From Chitinophagaceae bacterium UBA1946 (GTDB taxonomy: Bacteria > Bacteroidota > Bacteroidia > Chitinophagales > Chitinophagaceae), in NCBI GenBank assembly GCA_002336815.1, contig DDEU01000085.1, forward strand, positions 35,215 to 45,148: a DNA stretch of 9,934 nucleotides, given 5' to 3'. The notes under the pieces were generated by a model that made no database searches, was not told the origin of the DNA, and saw nothing but the letters and a program-made list of their open reading frames with translations. The position numbers were made by a program, and so were the translations under genes. Positions 6,031 through 9,934 of the stretch are shown one piece after another (within the stretch, counting starts at the first letter, position 1; each line of letters opens with the position of its first letter).

Positions 6031-8541
6031 TCACCTGCCCACAAACTCTCCCGGGAAATTTTGCTGCACTGTTTTATCCTTGTACACCAGCACGCCATTT
6101 ACCCATACTTTGAGAATGCCGTCTGACAATGCTTTTGGATCCTTGATACCGGCATTGTCTTTCACCGTTTCCGGATCGATGAGTACAAGATCGGCAAAAT
6201 AACCGGGAGCAATCAATCCACGATTGCTGATACCGGTATGCTCCGCTGCCAGTGCGGTCATTTTATGGATAGCCTGCTCCCAGCTCATTATCTTTTTCTC
6301 TTTTACATAACGGTTAAGCACACGTGTAAAACTTCCATATCCCCTGGGATGGCCGCCATTGGCACCATCTGAGCAGATATTGGTATGCGGCCATGCTAAA
6401 AAATCAACCAGGTCATCTTCCGACATTGATTTGCCCATGATGGCTTCTATACCGCCTGCAGCAGGATGTTGTTTCTCATATTCGGCAGCGGCGGCTACCA
6501 GGTACAGCAATGTTTGTGCAGCGCTTTCTTTGCGAATGGCGGCAATGGCTGCAACTGTTTTTCCTGCATAACTGGTATCGGGTGCAAACCTCACCATCAC
6601 AGATCCGGCGGGATCAAACAGGTGTTCCGTTGCATAAGTGGCTCCCTGTAAACTGGTAAAATCTTTTTTGGGAAACAACACTCTTACGGTACTGTTCCAA
6701 AAATCGTAGGGGTAACAATCGGCTGTGATATCAATGCCTTCTGCCCGGGCATTTTGAAAGAGAGCGACTAGTTTTGCTGCAGTGCCCCAATCATCTTTCA
6801 ATGCAATTTTGATATGCGACACCTGCACCGGTAGTTTTGCCTCACGGCCAATGCTGATGATCTCATCGAGCGCTTCCATCATACTTACATCTTCACTCCT
6901 GATATGACTGATGTAACGGGCTTTTTCTGCAGCAGCCACTTTTGCCAGTTCGATCACTTCATTTCGGTCGCTGTAAAATCCTGCTTCATATTCCAGCCCG
7001 GTTGAAAGCCCGAGCGAACCTTTTTGCAGATCGTCTTTGAGCAGGGCTTTTATTTTTTGCAATTCTTCACTGCTGGCTGGTCTTGCTAAATGATCAGCGC
7101 CCATTATTTTTTCACGGATGCTGGCATGCCCGGTATAAGTAGCAACATTGATGGTAACGGGTATTTTTTTTAATTGCGCTTTGATGCTGTCGACCGGATC
7201 GCTCTCTCCATCCTGCCCGGATACAATGGTTGTAACACCCTGGTTCAATGCCGCCACTGCAGCAGGATTTTTTTCCAGTGAACCCAGCAAATGACTGTGG
7301 GTATCAATAAAACCAGGTGCCAAAATCTTTCCCCTTCCATCAATTACTACTTCATCTTTCAAAGGCTGCAGGTTACCCACTGCAATAATGCGTTTGCCCT
7401 GGATCCGTACTGCAGCAGGTTTTGAAGGAGTACCCGTTCCATCTACCAGTTGCACATTGTTGATGAGCACTGTAGCAGGAACTACCGTTGGTTTGCCTTC
7501 AAAAAAATCTCTCACTACTCTGTTAGCCAGCCCGTTACTACCACTGCTCAATACAATGATGCAGCGGTTACTTTTTGTATCCCGGCAGATAAGGTTGATA
7601 AAACCTACCCAGCCGCCCGTATGCCAGTAATACTGTACCTTGTCTTTGTCAATGAACCAGCCAAAACCATAAGGATACGTGGTTCCATCTTTTAACTGCA
7701 CGGATTTAAAAGCTTCCTGCAGCGTTTCTTTCTTTACCAGCTTTTCAGTATACAGGCTTTGCTCCCATTTGTACAGGTCTTCTACCGATGAATAAATATT
7801 GCCATCACCGGTAATGCCGTCAAATGGAGTGAGATCATTGAGTTTTCTTTTTTCGCCTGTTTCTTCAAAACCATATACATGATTTGCCGGCACTATTGGC
7901 AACCCTAAATGATATACATAAGTATCTTTTAGCCCGAGCGGCTCACTAATATGTTCTTTAAAAAAAACATTCAGCGGTTGCTTACTGATGCGTTCAATAA
8001 TACTTACCAACAATGTGTAATTGGTATTGCAGTAATTCCATTTGGCACCGGTAGCAAAATCAAGTGACGGTTTGTGAACTGCGTACAATTGAATGAGCTT
8101 TTCGTTATCCAATGTATCAAGGGGACTTTTATATCGCTGGAACACATCAAAATATTCGGGAATACCCGAAGTATGCGTCATGAGGTTGCGGATGCTGATG
8201 CCATCGTAGGGAAGTTCGGGAATGTACTTTTTACAATCATCATCGTACTGCAACAACCCTTTTTCCTTTAGTATCATGATGCCCATACAAATAAACTGTT
8301 TGGTAACAGAAGCCAGGTTGAATGCTGAATTGGTTTGCAAAGGCTGATTGCTGCGGAAATCTGTAACACCGAATGCTTTTTTATAGACCGGCTTGCCTTT
8401 TTCTGCATATAACACGGTTCCGTTAAAGCGGTTGGTTTGGTAGAGGGCGGTAAGCGCTGAATCGAGGCCTTTAACGGAAACCTGCGACTTTACAGCAGTT
8501 ACAGCAAATACCAACAGGTAAACTAAGGCAGCTTTTCTCAT
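6031..8541 (-). CDS. Exported fusion of a serine beta-lactamase-like domain and an N-acyl-D-amino-acid deacylase
   Basis: I start at the ATG at 8539-8541 because it opens a clear signal peptide (MRKAALVYLLVFAVTAVKSQ); the longer in-frame start at 8619 adds 26 unrelated residues. The 836-residue product is predicted to be periplasmic or secreted. Residues about 24-345 are a class C beta-lactamase/D-aminopeptidase-type serine hydrolase with S-x-x-K (SVTK, S78-K81), Y-x-N (YCN, 170-172) and HTGG (307-310). Residues about 356-830 are a D-aminoacylase amidohydrolase with PGFIDTHSH (H415, H417), YISHIRSE (H546), VQVSHIK (H576) and SDGANGGHPR (D725). The usual metal-ligand cysteine of GNCG is replaced, giving GQDG (D444). 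One frame covers both domains with no break. The likely role is trimming D-residue peptides and then deacylating N-acyl-D-amino acids. It precedes the DgcN- and DgcA-type genes, suggesting a shared pathway. Substrate is unproven. Confidence 0.9.
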   Translation of the reverse strand: MRKAALVYLLVFAVTAVKSQVSVKGLDSALTALYQTNRFNGTVLYAEKGKPVYKKAFGVTDFRSNQPLQTNSAFNLASVTKQFICMGIMILKEKGLLQYDDDCKKYIPELPYDGISIRNLMTHTSGIPEYFDVFQRYKSPLDTLDNEKLIQLYAVHKPSLDFATGAKWNYCNTNYTLLVSIIERISKQPLNVFFKEHISEPLGLKDTYVYHLGLPIVPANHVYGFEETGEKRKLNDLTPFDGITGDGNIYSSVEDLYKWEQSLYTEKLVKKETLQEAFKSVQLKDGTTYPYGFGWFIDKDKVQYYWHTGGWVGFINLICRDTKSNRCIIVLSSGSNGLANRVVRDFFEGKPTVVPATVLINNVQLVDGTGTPSKPAAVRIQGKRIIAVGNLQPLKDEVVIDGRGKILAPGFIDTHSHLLGSLEKNPAAVAALNQGVTTIVSGQDGESDPVDSIKAQLKKIPVTINVATYTGHASIREKIMGADHLARPASSEELQKIKALLKDDLQKGSLGLSTGLEYEAGFYSDRNEVIELAKVAAAEKARYISHIRSEDVSMMEALDEIISIGREAKLPVQVSHIKIALKDDWGTAAKLVALFQNARAEGIDITADCYPYDFWNSTVRVLFPKKDFTSLQGATYATEHLFDPAGSVMVRFAPDTSYAGKTVAAIAAIRKESAAQTLLYLVAAAAEYEKQHPAAGGIEAIMGKSMSEDDLVDFLAWPHTNICSDGANGGHPRGYGSFTRVLNRYVKEKKIMSWEQAIHKMTALAAEHTGISNRGLIAPGYFADLVLIDPETVKDNAGIKDPKALSDGILKVWVNGVLVYKDKTVQQNFPGEFVGR

Positions 8542-8558
8542 GCAGTTAAGTTGAGTGC

Positions 8559-8566
8559 TAAAGTTA
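8559..8566 (-). promoter_or_regulatory. Possible -7 element of the deacylase operon
   Basis: The minus strand reads TAACTTTA at 8566-8559, one base from TAnnTTTG, about 17 bp before the preferred start codon. The short leader implied is usual in Bacteroidota. No clear -33 element was found. Confidence 0.35.
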
Positions 8567-8589
8567 ACGAGAAATGAATGGCAAAGAAA

Positions 8590-8740
8590 ACTGTTGCCGA
8601 AAATTGATACAACAGTCACGGGCTGCAGGATTGAACGGATACCCAGGTGAGGGCGGAAGCCAGGCCCTGTGCCGGAGTAGCAGTGAAAGCCTGAACCGCT
8701 GCTGATAAAAGCGTTGAAGCTGACAGCCCCTGTACCGGCC
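8590..8740 (+). other. GC-rich foldable intergenic element, candidate structured RNA or dispersed repeat
   Basis: Most of the 267-bp gap between the divergent deacylase and hemH genes is taken up by this stretch, which is visibly more GC-rich than other gaps in the window. Complementary segments nest. A hairpin pairs ACTGTTG (8590-8596) with CAACAGT (8610-8616). An outer stem pairs GGGCTG (8620-8625) with CAGCCC (8724-8729). It encloses AGGGC (8650-8654) with GCCCT (8664-8668) and AGCAGTG (8679-8685) with CGCTGCT (8697-8703). The last stem needs a U-G pair on the plus strand but an A-C mismatch on the minus strand, weakly favouring a plus-strand RNA. I cannot match it to a known RNA family. 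A minus-strand reading frame across it is probably not a gene. Confidence 0.4.
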
Positions 8741-8784
8741 GCTTAAATTTGACAATGCGGTGAACATTTACACCTTGTAAAGGT

Positions 8785-8792
8785 TATTTTTG
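8785..8792 (+). promoter_or_regulatory. -7 promoter element of hemH
   Basis: TATTTTTG at 8785-8792 is an exact match to the Bacteroidota -7 consensus TAnnTTTG, 16 bp before the hemH ATG. It is the same octamer as in front of hemA. No good -33 TTTG lies at the usual distance; TTTG at 8748-8751 is too far upstream. Confidence 0.55.
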
Positions 8793-8808
8793 CAAACACA
8801 CTTTAATT

Positions 8809-9852
8809 ATGGCAAAGAGAGGCATTGTATTAATGAACCTGGGTTCACCTGATTCTACTTCGGTAAAAGACGTGCGGCGTTACCTGAATGAATTTTTAAT
8901 GGATGGCAAGGTGATCGACATTCCATATATACTAAGGGCCTTGCTGGTGCAGGGTATCATTGTACCGTTCAGGGCACCGAAATCTGCACATGCCTACAGC
9001 ACCATCTGGACCAAAGAAGGCTCACCACTTATTGTACTGACCAAACATTTACAGGCAGCCTTACGGCCACAGGTAGACGAACCCATTGAGATTGCAATGC
9101 GCTACGGCAATCCTACTCCTGCTGCTGCATTTGACAGTTTATTACAGCAACATCCCGATTTGGAAGAAGTGGTAGCGGTGCCGCTGTATCCGCATTATGC
9201 AATGGCTTCTTACGAAACAGCCATTGATTTTGCCAGGGAAATTCATACAAAAAATAAATACCCTTTCAAACTCTCCTTCATCAAACCTTTTTTTGATGAA
9301 CCCGATTACATCAATGCTATGGCAGAGAATATAAAGCCTTTTTTGCAGCAAGAATATGATCATATCCTATTCAGCTATCATGGCATCCCTGCAAGGCATT
9401 TAACAAAGGTGGACCCTACCGGTTGTCATTGCATGAAAGTGCAGGACTGCTGCAATGTGCCATCCGTAGCACACAAGGTTTGTTACCGCCATCAATGTTT
9501 TACAACAACCAGGTTGATTGTTGAACAGTTGAATATTCCGAAAGAAAAACACAGTATTTCTTTTCAATCAAGATTGGGCAAGGGCTGGCTGGAACCATTT
9601 ACCGATATCCGCCTGGAGCAACTGCCCAAAGAAGGGATCAAAAAACTACTCATTTTATCGCCTGCATTTGTAAGCGATTGCCTGGAAACACTGGAAGAAC
9701 TGGAAGAGCGTGGCAAAGAAACCTTTATTGGCGCCGGTGGCGAAACGTATAAAATGATCCCCTGCTTGAATGTGCACCCGCTTTGGGTAAACGTATTGGG
9801 CAAGTGGATGAAACAGGTGAGAGAAGGAAACAGGGAGATGATTTTGGAATGA
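8809..9852 (+). CDS. hemH: Ferrochelatase with a cysteine-rich segment
   Basis: The enzyme inserts ferrous iron into protoporphyrin IX, the last step to protoheme. The 347-residue protein opens with GIVLMNLGSPDS, has Y-P-H-Y (127-130), the catalytic histidine in FSYHGIP (H191), and the acidic metal-handling motif SDCLETLEEL with E293. Between 206 and 230 it carries six cysteines (206, 208, 214, 215, 225, 230), in a segment I recognise as common in Bacteroidota ferrochelatases. It is also reminiscent of cysteine sets that hold an iron-sulfur cluster in some members of the family. Start is ATG at 8809-8811, with a -7 motif 16 bp upstream. It is the only plus-strand gene, divergent from the deacylase operon and separate from the hemACDE cluster. 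A 7-bp repeat array begins 5 bp after its stop codon. Confidence 0.96.
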   Translation: MAKRGIVLMNLGSPDSTSVKDVRRYLNEFLMDGKVIDIPYILRALLVQGIIVPFRAPKSAHAYSTIWTKEGSPLIVLTKHLQAALRPQVDEPIEIAMRYGNPTPAAAFDSLLQQHPDLEEVVAVPLYPHYAMASYETAIDFAREIHTKNKYPFKLSFIKPFFDEPDYINAMAENIKPFLQQEYDHILFSYHGIPARHLTKVDPTGCHCMKVQDCCNVPSVAHKVCYRHQCFTTTRLIVEQLNIPKEKHSISFQSRLGKGWLEPFTDIRLEQLPKEGIKKLLILSPAFVSDCLETLEELEERGKETFIGAGGETYKMIPCLNVHPLWVNVLGKWMKQVREGNREMILE

Positions 9853-9857
9853 GTTGG

Positions 9858-9906
9858 TGAATCGTGAATCGTGAATCGTGAATTGTCAATCGTCAATGGT
9901 GAATCG
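9858..9906. repeat. 7-bp tandem repeat array, seven units, after hemH
   Basis: Seven contiguous heptamers fit T[G/C]AATNG on the plus strand: three TGAATCG, then TGAATTG, TCAATCG, TCAATGG and TGAATCG. The hemH stop codon starts a degenerate unit (TGAGTTG, 9850-9856) just before the array. The orientation equals that of the left arms at 146-187 and 1914-1941, so a matching opposed array may lie past the window. Confidence 0.9.
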
Positions 9907-9910
9907 GCTA

Positions 9911-9934
9911 TTTTGAATTTTGAGTTTTGAATTT
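9911..9934. repeat. Second heptamer repeat (TTTTGAR), truncated by the window edge
   Basis: TTTTGAA (9911-9917), TTTTGAG (9918-9924) and TTTTGAA (9925-9931) repeat with a 7-bp period and continue into the last three bases. The period is that of the neighbouring array but the unit sequence is different. Its full extent cannot be seen. Confidence 0.65.

Noticed and set aside
8542..8619. Deacylase start at 8619, adding 26 residues
   Set aside because: The extra residues precede a textbook signal peptide that begins at the ATG at 8539-8541, and a -7-like motif lies within the extension.
8618..8730. Known riboswitch or SRP RNA in the GC-rich element
   Set aside because: Short pieces recall SRP domain IV and TPP riboswitch sequences, but the conserved cores (GGAAGGAAGCAGC-type loop, CUGAGA box) are absent.
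8564..8767. 67-codon minus-strand reading frame upstream of the deacylase
   Set aside because: It runs through the GC-rich foldable element and the promoter region of the deacylase gene, has an arginine- and proline-rich composition typical of chance frames in GC-rich DNA, and shows no recognisable domain.

Overview
The window looks like chromosomal DNA of a Bacteroidota species, probably Chitinophagaceae or a close relative (inferred). The reasons are promoter-like TAnnTTTG motifs (the Bacteroidota -7 element) close to start codons, the absence of clear Shine-Dalgarno sequences, the hemA-hemC-hemD-hemE gene order, Bacteroidota-like protein sequences, and the degenerate 7-bp repeat arrays. 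All genes lie on the minus strand except hemH at the right end.

Layout by region. (1) Positions 1-3576, minus strand: a heme operon read right to left, hemA (glutamyl-tRNA reductase), hemC (hydroxymethylbilane synthase), hemD (uroporphyrinogen-III synthase), a small four-helix-bundle (IVP/S23-type) gene, then the start of hemE (uroporphyrinogen decarboxylase), which runs off the left edge. hemH (ferrochelatase) is at 8809-9852 on the plus strand, so five steps from glutamyl-tRNA to heme are represented. (2) Positions 3851-8541, minus strand: a three-gene unit read right to left. It consists of an exported fusion of a serine beta-lactamase-like domain with an N-acyl-D-amino-acid deacylase, a DUF1611/DgcN-type P-loop protein, and an enolase-superfamily epimerase (DgcA or L-Ala-D/L-Glu epimerase type). 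The last two overlap by 11 nt. Together they suggest salvage of D-amino acids or murein peptides: an exported enzyme liberates D-amino acids and cytoplasmic enzymes convert D-glutamate chemistry to the L-series.

The most unusual feature is a family of degenerate 7-bp tandem repeats (consensus T[G/C]AATNG) at four places: 146-187, 645-672, 1914-1992 and 9858-9906. Two arrays in opposite orientation bracket the four-helix-bundle gene inserted between hemD and hemE. A second opposed pair sits inside the hemC reading frame and adds two 9-codon blocks without breaking the frame. The stop codons of hemD and of the four-helix-bundle gene are made of repeat sequence, and one array forms the leader of hemE. 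This suggests a repeat-bounded cassette with a small non-coding relative in hemC; that reading is inference.

The intergenic regions hold a promoter-like -7 motif and helically phased TGTCA repeats in front of hemA, and a GC-rich, foldable stretch of unknown identity between the deacylase gene and hemH (about 8590-8740).
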